From NCBI GenBank assembly GCA_037576215.1, contig JBANDB010000004.1:1984001-2048000 (forward strand): DNA of 64,000 bases, read 5' to 3'. A program made the translations under genes and the position numbers. This stretch comes from Armillaria gallica (taxonomy: Eukaryota; Basidiomycota; Agaricomycetes; Agaricales; Physalacriaceae). Shown piece by piece: positions 12,546 to 27,823 of this stretch (position 1 is its first letter; every line of letters starts with the position of its first letter). The notes below the pieces were generated by a model. That model was not told the DNA's origin and did no database searches. It saw only the letters and a list, made by a program, of their open reading frames with translations.

Positions 12546-13499
12546 ATGCTTGAGGAAAAGCACGTCCTAACCTCCCTCACTGAGGCTCATCAGCCGGAGT
12601 CGACCATCATCGTTCCAGCTCAACGGTCGTACACCGGTCGCCAGATGGTCATATCCTCCTCCCTTGCCGACACTCCCTGCGCTACCCTCGGCGTCCGGGG
12701 TATGTTAGATCAACTCAATGCCTCCCTCAGAACACCGAACACAACCTTGGACGACCCACATTTGTCAGCTCTTCTCGAGGACTGCATCTCGAACAATTAT
12801 GACTTTGGCACAGCATACGGCCGTCTCCGCCGTAAGTGGTACAACAATAACTGGAGCCTAGACAAACAACATGTACACGAAATCGAGGACATGAAGATGC
12901 GACAAGATGCGTTCGCGGGTAACCGGATCATAAATCCGAATATGCCCCCTCGACGCGTTTGGGATCTTTATAGTAATCGTGTGGTGCCGTATTGGATCAT
13001 TGCTACTTCTGAACAATGGTTTTGGGGGATATCACACGCGTGGATGGATGAGGGGGATCGTGACAAAGTGCAGACGCCTATTAATGGACACGAATGGCCC
13101 GTGCCCATCCCGAAGGATGCTAACCTTGACCTCATCCGCCTTGAACTGCTTAATCTGGGAGCAGAGTATGTTTGGCTGGACGTTCTTTGTTTAAGACAGG
13201 AAGGTGGGCCGAGAGAGGATCTCCGTGCAGAGGAGTGGAAACTGGATAGGCCCACCATCGGACACGTCTTTCGTATGGCCACGGAGGTCGTGTGCTACTT
13301 CAGCGGGCTCGGCCGACCTTGGACCTTGAAAGAGGGCGACTTGGACAGTGATCGAAGTTGGTTCAGACGCGCTTGGACATTGCAGGATGTCGGCAGGAGA
13401 ATGATCATTGCCGGGGATACGCCTAATGGACCGCTGCATGTCAAGCCAGAAGATCAGGACGAGACCTATCAGGGGATGCTAGCCCGGGTTACAGGTTGA
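12546..13499 (+). pseudogene. HET-domain protein, copy 1, truncated by the tandem junction
   Basis: The first 315 residues match the intact gene at 24201-25895. The reading frame then crosses the duplication junction at 13490/13491 and stops two codons later (..LARVTG, stop at 13497-13499). The HET core blocks WFWGISHAW, VWLDVLCLRQ and SWFRRAWTLQ are kept and the C-terminal 249 residues are lost. HET-domain proteins act in fungal non-self recognition and cell death, and the HET domain is N-terminal in many of them. A truncated product could therefore still be active or interfere; that is inference. Confidence 0.85.
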
Positions 13500-13537
13500 C
13501 AGTAGCATGCACTTTACGGGAGAGAAGAGAGTGATTT

Positions 13538-13665
13538 GGACTTCGTCATAAACCATGGTTTATGGGCTTGATGGCGCGTTTGTGGGTGGTTTATGGCTGT
13601 TCCAGCAATCTCGGAGGCCATTCTGTGTGCTCAAAGTCCCCAAGATGCGGTTTATGACGAAGTCC
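13538..13665. repeat. MITE-like foldback, 17-bp perfect terminal inverted repeats (copy 2)
   Basis: This is the second-unit copy of the foldback at 1898-2025, with arms at 13538-13554 and 13649-13665. It looks identical to copy 1. It lies 47 bp to the right of the duplication junction. Confidence 0.6.
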
Positions 13666-14355
13666 GAGCTTCCTTTCATCATCCGCGAAAACGCCCCTGA
13701 CTGTCAAGCTGTATGCAAACAGCTGTGACCTGGCAAGCGGTGACTATCTTTCGAAGTCGAATCATCCCGATCTGATGAGGTATCATGCTTGGCAGTGTCC
13801 AACACAATATTTTCCGTGCTCCGTGTTTCCGTGTATGCATAGTTGGAACCCTTCCATTGCTCCTTGACTGAACGGTGCTTCGGATTCTTGATGATCTTTG
13901 CGCAGCAGGGCATCTCGAACAGCACCAATCATAGAACTCAGGTCTGTACCGCCTATAGTAATTCAAGCACCCAAAATTACAGCACCTAGCACCTGATGTC
14001 ACCGGATAGAGATACGCTACTCTGTTCTCTGTGCTATACTCGTTCTTTGTGTTTCAGCAAGTTCGCATACCACCACCTACAGACTCGCCTATCTTTCCAT
14101 TGAGACTGTCACCCATGACTTCTGTTCCTGTTTCAACTGCTCCTCTGCTCTGACGGATTGACGCCTGCTGAAAGACGGTTCAACAAATTTGTTGGACGCT
14201 GAGTACTCTTCTAAGGAATTTTCTGTATTGCTGAACTGCCTTGAATCCATGAATATTGAACGTGGATGCTGTCGAATGTGTAAGCATATACTATATGAGC
14301 ACTTGCGGCGATTCGTCCTTCTGCATTCCCTATCCCCAGCTCGTAGCACCTTACA

Positions 14356-15696
14356 ATGGCATCCGTGACCGAAACCCCAGATCTTACTGGCGAAGAAACC
14401 AGCATCGTATTCGGAATTCTCGACATTTACTTCAACCAAATTATAGTATACGCCCTCACGCATGGTATGTTCGCATATGCAGCTATGTGTCCCCGGCTGT
14501 CCCGTAGCAGACCTAACATGCAAGTAGGGATATATACATGCGTTTTCGCTGTCACCTTGTGGAACATCTGTTAGTAGCACTTTCTCAGCACCGGGCTACT
14601 GCTATTTCATATCACTTAATCCCTACACAGTTTCAAGCAAAACCCAAAGGAGCGCGTCCAGAAATCTAATGGTTCTAGCTATCACCGCACTTTACATCCT
14701 GACTACGATCAGTTTTGGGTCCTTGTGGTTTGTTGTCCACTTTGGATTCATTAATGACGGTCAAAATGCATTGACCGTGTTTGAAAGTCTTGACACCCGC
14801 AATAGTCGGTATAATGTGGTCCAGACGACCTTGGGTATCACAGGTATCATGGCTACTGTCATTGCTGATGCGGCTATGGTACGACGAAGATCATATTATT
14901 ATTAAAGAAGTACGGTTATACTAAGCTCTGCACAGATTTGGCGTTGCTGGGTTATTTGGGGTGGCCGCTGGTTTATCGTTTTCATCCCCATCTTAATTCT
15001 CATTGCTGAGATAGGTACATATAAACTCCCGGTTTTGCAAGCATCGCTGAATTCTCTTCCTCAGTAATCAAGTCGGTCCAGATATACCACCTCATACACG
15101 ATGCCTTGGACATTGACCTGAGTGTGTACAACGATACCATAGACTGGCTGACAATGTACCTTTCTCTCAGCCTCGCTGCGACTTTGATGTGCACTTTGCT
15201 CATCGTGTATCGTATTCTATCTGTGGGAGGAGTAAAAGCTGGCCTGCGAACGTACCGGGGTGTCGTCGAGGTTATTGTGGAGTCAGCTGCACTTTCCTCT
15301 ACTATGCTCGTTATCTACATCTCCTTGAACGCACGTAACGAGTTGTGTACCGGCTATGCTGATGTCATTGCTTCTTCCATCAAAGTAAGTTACCGTCTGC
15401 TTCGCTTGGGAAAAGCTAATGAACCGGACACGCAGGGTATCGCCCCCACTCTTCTTGTCGGACGCGTCACCGCTGGGCACGCCCGTCCGGATGACAGTTG
15501 GAAAGAAAGTCATTTGTCCTGGACCTCGCTTCGCTTCGGTCACGCTTCTTCGAGTCCCGCTCAGATAAGCACTCTAGGTGGCGTCAGTGATACTCGGAGT
15601 GTGGTGCCCTTAGATGAAGACAGTAGTTCCGACAGGGATTTCTCAACGGAAAGGGTCTTCGGGCAGCAGATAGAAGCGAAAGTGGAAAATGTATGA
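14356..15696 (+). CDS. Seven-helix membrane protein paralog B (copy 2)
   Basis: This is the downstream-unit copy of the gene at 2715-4055. The exons, introns and predicted protein of about 350 residues look identical, including IWRCWVIWGGRW and the Ser/Asp-rich tail ending EAKVENV. Both copies are open, so this paralog is doubled by the tandem duplication. Function is unknown. The family assignment rests on the seven hydrophobic blocks and the RCW..WG..W motif. Confidence 0.8.
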
Positions 15697-15880
15697 GAAT
15701 TGTTCTATCCCCCGTTTTCGGTTCCGGCACCCTTTTGGTACAATTGCTGGTCTGTATAGGGCCATTCGCAATTTATTTAATATCTATTTTAGTATGCACC
15801 GAGAATCACGTATCTCTTCATCCAGCGAATATGACCTTTGATCCAGTCAAGGGGGAGGCACAGCTAAAATCCGGCACATA

Positions 15881-15904
15881 GGGTAGGGGGGAGGGGGGGA
15901 GGGG
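15881..15904 (+). other. G-rich tract with quadruplex pattern (copy 2)
   Basis: This matches the tract at 4239-4259 with longer G runs (3, 6, 7 and 4). A second G-rich block near 16199-16213 has the form G6-A-G7, against a single G7 at 4555-4561 in copy 1. Confidence 0.6.
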
Positions 15905-16089
15905 TCCAAGCCTTAAACGTGAAAGTGACATGCACTTTGCATGTCCTATTTTAGGCTATATAGCACTGTAGGACTTACCTAGTGGTTCAAATTATCATTA
16001 TTTCAACGCCTTCATATGAATACAGTGCATTTCATGTTGAAATACTCATCTTGGACGTGTTCCTAGCCAAAGTGCGGTGGGGTGGCCAA

Positions 16090-16137
16090 CCGGCAACTCT
16101 CGGCAACCAACCGGCACATACCGGCATCTTTCCGGCA
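16090..16137 (+). repeat. Cluster of CCGGCA hexamers (copy 2)
   Basis: This is the second-unit copy of the hexamer cluster at 4445-4492, with the same spacing. Confidence 0.4.
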
Positions 16138-16658
16138 ACTAAGATTAGGTTACTAAGCTGCCCTAATATGTACATATTACTACCGTATATGGCAGGTGAG
16201 GGGGGAGGGGGGGTCCAGCTCATCCTTAAACACGAAAATGTACGTCATGTGTGTTTTTTGAAGCCCGCCTCCCCCTTGGATCCAGTTCCACCTTTTGCCC
16301 TGGACCCTGTCTACCATGCCCATTCCTAGCCTATCTCCCTGTGAAAACCATTACAAAGGATAACTAGAATATATCTTCCTTTCCCTCATTGAAAATCATT
16401 TCTTTCATCTACCTGGCGTTGAATGAAGTCGCTTCGGGCCGTTTTGGCGTATAAAGGGCCACGTGGGGAGGGAGGAAGGCGGCGTTTATTCTAGGTTTCA
16501 TGTCCCTGAGAAGGAAGCTAACCAGAATCCTGCTTGTGCAGACGGTCGTTGATCAGCTCGCTGACAAGCGTACTCTGCATCTTCCGAATATTCCGAAGTC
16601 GAGTTGTCCCGGTCTCATGAGGTGCTTGGTACTGTCCGGTACAGTATTTCTCACAGCT

Positions 16659-16752
16659 GGGCGGCGACTATTTCGGGCGAGTCAAAATAGAATCAAAGTG
16701 CGAAATGTCGGATTTTGATTCTATTTTGACCATCCACAAATAGTTGCCCTCC
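16659..16752. repeat. Long hairpin / foldback upstream of paralog C (copy 2)
   Basis: This is the second-unit copy of the hairpin at 5007-5100, with its left arm at 16681-16697. Confidence 0.6.
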
Positions 16753-17446
16753 ATGTTTCAGTTTCAGTTAGTGTGTACATGATTGGAAGGAAGGAAGGAT
16801 ATTTATTAGTCATCGGTGATCCTGAACAGAACCGTAACGACGTCCGTACTACAGTTATATAAAAATGAAAATGTACCACTAACTAAGAACTGCTACGGTA
16901 CCGAACCAGCCCCATTCTCTGCCGCTATGGTAAAGCCCCGCAGCTCCTTGACGGAACCCTCCTTTGATGATCGTCACTATGCGGCAAGGCATCTTGAACA
17001 GTATCAATCACAAACTCAGGTCTATGCCACTATAGTAATAATTCAAGCATCAAAGATCACAGTTCCTGGAATCTGATATCGCCAGCTTAGAGATCCGTTC
17101 TTCTGTTCTGGGTGCTATATTCGTTCTTGTGTTTCAGCAAATCCGTATACCATGACCTACAGACTCGCCTAATCCATACACAAATCTCCCACTGAGAGTG
17201 CCACCCATGGATTCCGATTCTGTTTCAAGCGCTTGCCATCCTGATGAATTGGTGACTGCGGAGAGATATTTTGGACACTGGGTCCTCTTCTCATTTCTTT
17301 TCTGTATTGCTGAACTGCCTTGGATCTTTGAATGCGGATGCGAATGCTGTCTGTGATGACAATTGTGTAAGCACAGACCATTTATATAAACACTTGGAGC
17401 AATTCGTCCTTCCGCATCCTGTGTCCCCAGCCCATAGCACCCAACA

Positions 17447-18761
17447 ATGGCATCCGCGTCTGAAAGTCCAGATATTACTGGTGAAGAAGCCAGCACCATA
17501 TTCGGAGTACTCGACATCTACTTCAACGAAATAATAGTCTACGCCCTCATGCATGGTATGTTCGCAAAGGCTATAGGTTCCCTTAGAAGACTTGACCGAC
17601 ATGCGTTGAAACTTGAATAGGGATTTATACATGCGTCTTCACTGTCACGTTGCGGAATATCTGTTAGTAGGATTTTCTCTGCATTATCTCAATCTAATAC
17701 CTCCGCAGTTTCAAGCAAAACTCAAAGCGGCGCTTCCAGAAGTCTAATGGTTCTAGTTATCATCATACTCTACGCCCTGAGTACGATCTCTTTTGCATTT
17801 ATATGGTTTTTTGTCCACTTTGGATTCATCGACAACGGTCAAAATGCCTTGACTGTGTTTGGAGGGCTTACAGCCTTCAATAACCAGTGGAATGTAGTCC
17901 AAACGACTGTGGGCGTCACGGGTATTATTTGTACCTTCATTGCTGATGGAGCTATGGTACGAAGATCTTATCACTATCAAGCTTCTACTTAGTTCTGCGC
18001 AGATTTGGCGTTGTTGGGTCATTTGGGGTAGCCGCTGGTTTATCGTGTTCATCCCCATCTTACTTCTCATCGCTGAGACGGGTACGTATTAAATCATATT
18101 TTGGCAAGCATGACTGACATTTCGTTCTCAGTAATGAAATCGGTCCAGATTTACCACCTCCATCATGATGTTTTAGAAGGTGACGAGCTGTCCAAGTACG
18201 GTAGCATTGAATGGACGACGATATACCTGTCTCTCGTCCTTGCCACGACTCTGATGTGCACTTTGCTCATCGTGTATCGCATTTTATCGGTGGGAGGAAT
18301 TAAAGCCGGCTTGCGAACGTACCGGGGTGTCGTTGAGGTGATTGTTGAGTCAGCAGCACTATACTCTATTGCCCTCATCATATACATCTCCCTGATCACG
18401 CGCAACGACCTGAGCGGCGGCTATATCGATATCATTACTGCTTCCATCAAAGTAGGCCGAGTCTGTCTGTTTCGCCTCGAGAAAAGAAAAAACTAATGGA
18501 TCCGTCATGTAGGGTATCGCCCCCACTCTTCTTGTCGGACGTGTCGCTGCTGGGCACGCACGTCCGAACGACACTTGGAAAGAGAGCCACTTGTCCTCTC
18601 TTCGCTTTGATCACGCTACTCGCGCCCAGATAAGCACTATAGGTGGCGTCAGTGTTACTCGGAGTGTGGTGCTCTCAGTTGAAGAAAACGGTTCTGGTGG
18701 GGATGTCTCGGCGAAAAGAGATCTTGGACAGCAGCTAGAAGCGAAAGTGGAGAGTGTATGA
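17447..18761 (+). CDS. Seven-helix membrane protein paralog C, copy 2 (intact)
   Basis: This is the open copy of paralog C. GT-AG introns occupy the same places as in paralog B, and the last intron ends at the TAG before GGTATCGCC near 18513. The protein keeps NDTWKESHLSSLRF and ends EAKVESV. It has seven hydrophobic blocks, the motif IWRCWVIWGSRW before helix 4, and a Ser/Glu-rich tail. It is close to paralog B throughout, about 3.1 kb away in the same orientation, so the two arose by local duplication. Function is unknown; a membrane sensor or receptor is only a guess from topology. Confidence 0.8.
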
Positions 18762-19335
18762 GACCTGATTCCGTTCGTCCTTCTTCCGTGCCCATTGTCG
18801 GCTCCTGCCACATCTTCCGACAAGTATTTATTTTCTGCAGCGCTTTCCGGTCACTAATGTAGGGGAGCTCTATTTGAACCCGCGATTTATTTCTTATATA
18901 TTTTAGCATGTACACAAATCACTGATAATCACGTAGTACACGTACCTCCTCAGTTCACGATTGTGACCTAGATCTCAGGCCCTCGAATATCACAACTGAT
19001 GTCGCACCTCAGCTTTGACAATTCCGGAACTGCCCCCAGGCCCTGAGCGAGTAGCGGAGGCGTTGCCAGAAGATTGCATGCAAGCACCACCGCTTAAACA
19101 GTTAACAGTGGCTGTTTCAAGTTAACATGATCTCGCTCGATCCCGGATATCAAAGTGGTCCGGTGAACGCTACCTTTATGTGCAGAGAAAAGATACCCAC
19201 AATGTTCGGATGTACCTTTATGATCAGCCAAGCTCCAAAAATCCTATCAAAGTTGAACAAACACTGAGAAGGGATCCGTTAATGATATAGATTATGCTAG
19301 TAAAACACCGTTAGTACTCTAATAAACTCGAGCAT

Positions 19336-22113
<2,778 letters not shown>

Positions 22114-22200
22114 CGTAAGAGCAAGGCACCGCCGGAAATTGTCGTCGTCGTCGTAGTCAGCAATGAAAGCGCAAATTTTTAGGCGCGATCCGGGGAAATT

Positions 22201-22210
22201 GGCACGTGCC
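22201..22210. promoter_or_regulatory. GGCACGTGCC palindrome in MEF1-SEC13 shared promoter (copy 2)
   Basis: This is the second-unit copy of the palindrome at 10547-10556, in the same divergent promoter. Confidence 0.4.
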
Positions 22211-22308
22211 GATCAGCCATCCATTTTAAGACAATTACATAAGAGATTGTCACAACGGTCACCATTGTTTTGTAACGCTATCCAGGACACGTTTATTCAT
22301 CTACCACC

Positions 22309-23572
22309 ATGGTGAGAATCTTCCTTCCTTCCTTCCATGCAGCTGTGTCGTTAATGTATCCAAGCCACCAACGACAGTGACGGATCCAGTTCCAATAGAA
22401 ACGGCCCATGAGGACATGATTGTGGGTGTCGAGCGCGAATACAGAAAGAATTGACGGCTTAATGTTTACCGCGAATAGCACGATGCCCAGTTGGACTACT
22501 ACGGCAAGCGCCTGGCTACATGTTCCTCGGATCGCATGGTCAAAGTTTTCGACGTTGTCAACGGCGAGGCCCAAAGAACAGGGCATACACTGAGAGGGTA
22601 CCTATGGTTGCATTCCTGGGACGCAATTAGCTGACGGAGGCTTTTTAGACACACTGGGCCTGTTTGGCAGGTCGCTTGGGCTCACCCAAAGTTTGGCAGC
22701 GTTCTGGCATCGTGTTCGTACGACGGAAAGGTCTTCGTGTGGAAGGAACAGCCAGGGCAGGTCGCCGGCGGTTGGACGAAAATTGCAGAGCATACGTTGC
22801 ACACTGCATCTGGTCTGTTCTTCTCGATTATCTCAATTCTTTTATTTACTTTGCTTTCAGTGAACTCTGTGTCCTGGGCGCCTCATGAACTTGGAGCGAT
22901 ATTGGCTTGCGCTTCGTCTGACGGGACAATATCTGTCCTGGCGTTCAAAAGTACGCTCATTCACTGAAGACAAGGAACTGCATACTTATCATTCCTGTAG
23001 ACGACGGCATCTGCGACGCCGACAGATTCGATGGCCATGCCATTGGCTGCAACGCCGTCTCCTGGGCCCCAGCCGCCCAGCCTGGCTCCCTCATCACTCC
23101 TCAACCACAATCAATGCCCGGCCAGCCCAGTGCGCACCTCCACCAGTCCATCAAACGTTTCGCCACGGCCGGCTGCGACAATCTTGTCAAAATCTGGGGA
23201 TACCGCGAAGATAGTAAGACCTGGGTTGAGGAGGAGACGCTCGAGGGACACACTGACTGGGTTCGGGATGTTGCATGGGCACCTAATATCGGTCTTCCCA
23301 GGAGCTACATCGCTTCTGCTTCTCAGGATAGGACAGTGCTGATATGGACGAAGGATTCGCCGACGGCGCCTTGGGTGAAGACTGTGCTTGACCCTTCGAC
23401 GTCGACGACCACGCCCACCGCTCCAGCTGGCAAGTTCCCTGACGTTGTTTGGCGTGTATCATGGAGCTTGGCAGGCAACCTGCTGGCTGTGAGTTGTGGG
23501 GATGGAAAGGTTACACTTTGGAAAGAGAATTTGAAGGGCGTCTGGGAGTGTGTTAGTGATATGAACAGTTAG
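22309..23572 (+). CDS. SEC13: SEC13, COPII coat / nuclear pore WD40 protein (copy 2)
   Basis: This is the downstream-unit copy of the gene at 10655-11918, with the same six-exon plan (an ATG-only first exon at 22309-22311) and the same predicted protein of about 334 residues. Landmark stretches are [54 protein letters not shown] and [12 protein letters not shown] see no differences in coding sequence between the copies. The gene is therefore present twice in this haplotype if the assembly is right. Confidence 0.92.
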
Positions 23573-23726
23573 ACTTGGGATTGTAATTTCATTATTTTAT
23601 TTCTTTTTTGTCCTCTTGAGCCTGATCAACGCGTTCTTTCATGCCCTCACCAGGACTCACTTCTAGCATGACAATTCGCGCGAGTCAAGATTCAAAATGC
23701 AAGGGAAACGACTGGGATAGAGACGC

Positions 23727-23824
23727 AATTTTGATACATTTTTGACCACAGCCGAGTCCGTCGGCTTTACCATTTAAGGGAACCCCGACGTATTTTGCTG
23801 TGGCCAAAAGCATGTATCAAAATT
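23727..23824. repeat. Imperfect inverted repeat downstream of SEC13 (copy 2)
   Basis: This is the second-unit copy of the inverted repeat at 12072-12169, with arms at 23727-23752 and 23797-23824. Confidence 0.55.
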
Positions 23825-24200
23825 CAATACACTATCCACGTAAGTATAAATGTCAGCGACTTTTACTTACCTGGTCCGAAATAGGTGGGTACCCCTGAAT
23901 ATCGCGACGAAGTTAGACAACGATAGTGAGACGCTCATGATGTCATGTTCAACTAACTTGAAACAGCCACCACTAACCGTACTTCAGTTACCTGTCTATC
24001 TTACCCACATCCGATTAGTGCTTTGAAAGAATGGACTTTTATCGAAGGTACTGCCAAGCCAAGCTATCTTGATTGACTGCCATCTCAACAATATCTAGGA
24101 TTAGCAGAATGGTGCAGCTTGTGTTTAGCGATCCAGACTCGCACTTACAGGTAAGCCGAGAAACGATGAGAGGGTCAGTAGATAACTGGCGAAGTAGACA

Positions 24201-25895
24201 ATGCTTGAGGAAAAGCACGTCCTAACCTCCCTCACTGAGGCTCATCAGCCGGAGTCGACCATCATCGTTCCAGCTCAACGGTCGTACACCGGTCGCCAGA
24301 TGGTCATATCCTCCTCCCTTGCCGACACTCCCTGCGCTACCCTCGGCGTCCGGGGTATGTTAGATCAACTCAATGCCTCCCTCAGAACACCGAACACAAC
24401 CTTGGACGACCCACATTTGTCAGCTCTTCTCGAGGACTGCATCTCGAACAATTATGACTTTGGCACAGCATACGGCCGTCTCCGCCGTAAGTGGTACAAC
24501 AATAACTGGAGCCTAGACAAACAACATGTACACGAAATCGAGGACATGAAGATGCGACAAGATGCGTTCGCGGGTAACCGGATCATAAATCCGAATATGC
24601 CCCCTCGACGCGTTTGGGATCTTTATAGTAATCGTGTGGTGCCGTATTGGATCATTGCTACTTCTGAACAATGGTTTTGGGGGATATCACACGCGTGGAT
24701 GGATGAGGGGGATCGTGACAAAGTGCAGACGCCTATTAATGGACACGAATGGCCCGTGCCCATCCCGAAGGATGCTAACCTTGACCTCATCCGCCTTGAA
24801 CTGCTTAATCTGGGAGCAGAGTATGTTTGGCTGGACGTTCTTTGTTTAAGACAGGAAGGTGGGCCGAGAGAGGATCTCCGTGCAGAGGAGTGGAAACTGG
24901 ATAGGCCCACCATCGGACACGTCTTTCGTATGGCCACGGAGGTCGTGTGCTACTTCAGCGGGCTCGGCCGACCTTGGACCTTGAAAGAGGGCGACTTGGA
25001 CAGTGATCGAAGTTGGTTCAGACGCGCTTGGACATTGCAGGATGTCGGCAGGAGAATGATCATTGCCGGGGATACGCCTAATGGACCGCTGCATGTCAAG
25101 CCAGAAGATCAGGACGAGACCTATCAGGGGATGCTAGCCCGGGTTGACAGACAGCTCAGCTTCTCCAAGGTCATGTCCCGAGGTTATGAATCGGATGTGT
25201 TTAACGTGCTGGCGGATATGCAGGACCGGGTAGCAACTAGCCCTGTGGACAAAATCGCCGGGCTAGCATTTCCCTTGCGGTCCACGGCAATAGCACCATA
25301 TCATGAACTAGGGTCTCTCGAGGATGCCTGGTCAGCACTTGTGGATACAATGGGCGCGAGGTATCGAGCGCAATTGTTCTTCCTTTATCCTGAACCGGGA
25401 AATGGTCACAAGAAATGGAGGCCCTCATGGGAGCAGGTCATGAGGAAGCCAAATTTGCGAGTAGATGGCTTCCAAGTTGCGACGATTAGTTGGGATGAAC
25501 CGCCTGTGTTGATAAATGGCGCTCCTGACCTTACGGCTGTCAGGAATGAGGAGGTTGACGTCGACTATCATCAATTGTTCTGCATCGACAACGTGATTGT
25601 GGAGGGATTGGCTGTGAAATACGAGACTGCTCGACGGGGACGGTTCATTGTCGCGAAGGAGGGAAGCCACGAAAGCCATAGCTTCAGGATTGTAGCTGGC
25701 CATCAGTACCCAATACCCGAAGGCAAGTATACGTTGATCAATGCACATATGGGGTCCGAGTATTGGGTTGTCGGGAAAAGATTGCCAGATCAGAGGTTCG
25801 AGAAAGTATCCGTGTTCCAAATGAACAGCAGTGACAAAATAAAGGACCTGAAAGGTCTGGGAGTCGCTAAGCGGTCTCCTATTTTTCTTCTTTAA
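24201..25895 (+). CDS. HET-domain protein, intact (564 residues)
   Basis: This is a single-exon gene of 564 residues. The HET (heterokaryon incompatibility) domain spans about residues 155-300. Its blocks are WFWGISHAWMDEG, a middle block AEYVWLDVLCLRQEGG and a third block DRSWFRRAWTLQDVGRR. Proteins with this domain mediate non-self recognition and programmed cell death in filamentous fungi, and the family is strongly expanded in Agaricomycetes. The C-terminal half has no domain I recognise. The gene straddles the right border of the tandem unit at 25145, so only this copy is full length. Its partner and trigger cannot be read from sequence. Confidence 0.85.
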   Translation: MLEEKHVLTSLTEAHQPESTIIVPAQRSYTGRQMVISSSLADTPCATLGVRGMLDQLNASLRTPNTTLDDPHLSALLEDCISNNYDFGTAYGRLRRKWYNNNWSLDKQHVHEIEDMKMRQDAFAGNRIINPNMPPRRVWDLYSNRVVPYWIIATSEQWFWGISHAWMDEGDRDKVQTPINGHEWPVPIPKDANLDLIRLELLNLGAEYVWLDVLCLRQEGGPREDLRAEEWKLDRPTIGHVFRMATEVVCYFSGLGRPWTLKEGDLDSDRSWFRRAWTLQDVGRRMIIAGDTPNGPLHVKPEDQDETYQGMLARVDRQLSFSKVMSRGYESDVFNVLADMQDRVATSPVDKIAGLAFPLRSTAIAPYHELGSLEDAWSALVDTMGARYRAQLFFLYPEPGNGHKKWRPSWEQVMRKPNLRVDGFQVATISWDEPPVLINGAPDLTAVRNEEVDVDYHQLFCIDNVIVEGLAVKYETARRGRFIVAKEGSHESHSFRIVAGHQYPIPEGKYTLINAHMGSEYWVVGKRLPDQRFEKVSVFQMNSSDKIKDLKGLGVAKRSPIFLL

Positions 25896-26166
25896 CATAT
25901 GAACACAAAGAAATACTTCTATGTCCTATTTTTGCGCTGTGCTTATTTCCATTTGTACCCCTCTCAGTCTGTTAGAACTTCCTGTACTACCTTGATTTGA
26001 CTTCAATAAATCTGTGCTTTCTGCGTACGATTGGTCTGCGGACGATACGTACCTATCGAGTTTTCATTGATTACGCTTGCACGTTCTACGACCGACTTAG
26101 ACCGTGCCACAAACGACTTCTTGTACTCAAAAACCGATACAACAGCCACCATCTTCGCTACCCAAT

Positions 26167-26901
26167 TCAATGTCGGACCCGGAGCGTTGGCGCGAACGGA
26201 TCCGAATCATCGTCACCCTCGGGAAAGAAACTGAGCTCTTCGTAAGTATATCCGACGGCATCCACCGATCGGATGTACTTCAAGCGCAGGGGAAATGGGG
26301 ACATATCCATGTCTTCGATGCAAAACGCTGGGTCCTTCGCGGCACCATCTTCAGCGAAATATGGCGCCTTGGGAATCGCGACCTGAGCACTGAACTCTGA
26401 TTTCTCCTGACGCTCTAAGATGGCGTCGTAGAGCGCTTCGTAATCATTCCCGAGACGACGAAGGTAGTCGAGGGACATGTTGTACAAGTCAAACTTGCCG
26501 GAAAAATCGGCCTTTTCCTTGACAACCTAAGTGTGTAATATTAGACACGGATGATTCGAAGAGGCGACAGAAAAGACGAATGTTGGTAGCCTCAGTTGCT
26601 TTTGTCTGATCATGAAATGATGTGAGTTATGAAGGATGTGAACGTCGTTGTGAACAAAGGCTACCTTTCCATTGGTCTTGACGCGTTTTTCCGGAACCTC
26701 AGACTCTGAATCCTCAGAAGACGCGTCAGATTCAACGTTGGAAGCTCGGACGCGCTTTGCATGGGCTTTCTTTGGCTCCGGCGGATTTTTAGCCTTGGTT
26801 ACCGCGGGTTTTTTCTTTGTTGCTGCTCTTTTCTAAGAAAATCGACGAGTGAGTACATTGTAAAGTTGGGCAGTGAATATTGAAGCCCATACGGGTGGCA
26901 T
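26167..26901 (-). CDS. Small basic/acidic protein of unknown function, possibly nuclear
   Basis: The start is inferred at 26899-26901. A nine-base first exon (ATG CCA CCC) is followed by a GTATGG..TTAG intron. The next exon gives KRAATKKKPAVTKAKNPPEPKKAHAKRVR, then an acidic stretch SDASSEDSESEVPEKRVK. The basic clusters look like nuclear localisation signals. After one or two further introns (boundaries not sure around 26530-26690) the C-terminal exon reads VVKEKADFSGKFDLYNMSLDYLRRLGNDYEALYDAILERQEK and ends with an acidic stretch and TLRVRH. I do not recognise the C-terminal fold. A decayed fragment of the same gene lies at 40840-41120. Confidence 0.6.
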
Positions 26902-27823
26902 GGTCGTCCGTTAGACGATGAAGCGAACCGAGGGTGAGTGTGTCGAGATTAGATGGGTCTCGGAGTGGAAGGGGAAAATGTGGTTATTACCAGGATCGAA
27001 CTGGTTAAAAGGCGATGCTACTCGAATAGTCACGTTTATAGCACTACCGTTCAACGTAAGTGTTTGAATATTATTCTTCCTGTGTTGCGCTCATTCCTTC
27101 AGGCAGCTGTTCTTCTCAGCTACGAGACATCTTTTCTGCGAACATATTAAAGTCTATTCACAGAGGCTAAACGAGACGCATGTAGTACAAATCTAAGAAG
27201 ACACCGTACCAGTCTATCTATCTAGATCATTGCCAAACGAAGCTTCCACAAGTTATGAGAGAAGTAAAGATTAGAGATACCCTTCTTGCAATCCTGCGAC
27301 AACCAAGTCGTGTTCCAGAAAGTCCATATGGCCCCCAGGCACTCGCACGACTCTTGCTTCTGGCACCCAACGCGAAGCTCCCAGATCTTCTTGCTCCTCT
27401 CTCGGCAGTGGTACAAGCCTCGCACCCCCCTCCGCAACATAAACCGTAACCGGAGCCTTGACATCCTTCATGCTCCCCATCCAACGCTCGATATCAGGCC
27501 GAAGACAAAAATCACCAATCATGCCCGCAAGCTTCCTCGCTATATCCATCGTAAGTCGTTGTAGGGGAGAACCACCGGTCCCATTGAAAGCAGAGCGCAG
27601 CGCATCGACAGAGCTCTTTCTACTCTTATCCCACGCCGTTAAATCAAGCATGAGCTTAATCACAGTCGCGATAAACTCCTTTCGGCGGTTTGGAGAGTCA
27701 GCAGGTGGGATTTGGTGTAAGAAAAGTGAGGGGAAAAGATCCAGCATGGCGAGCTGCGATACAGTGTCCCCATGACGTTCAAACTCCTGAGCGATCAAAA
27801 AAGCGAGTATGCAGGACGCAGAG

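Noticed and set aside
13191..13439. Antisense ORFs within the HET genes (also 24623-24937 and 25425-25898)
   Set aside because: They are shadows of a GC-rich coding exon and show no recognisable protein features.
26985..27015. CCAGGATCGAACTGG resembling a tRNA T-arm on the minus strand
   Set aside because: No matching acceptor or anticodon arm was found. The motif recurs, changed, near 41095 as part of a decayed gene fragment.
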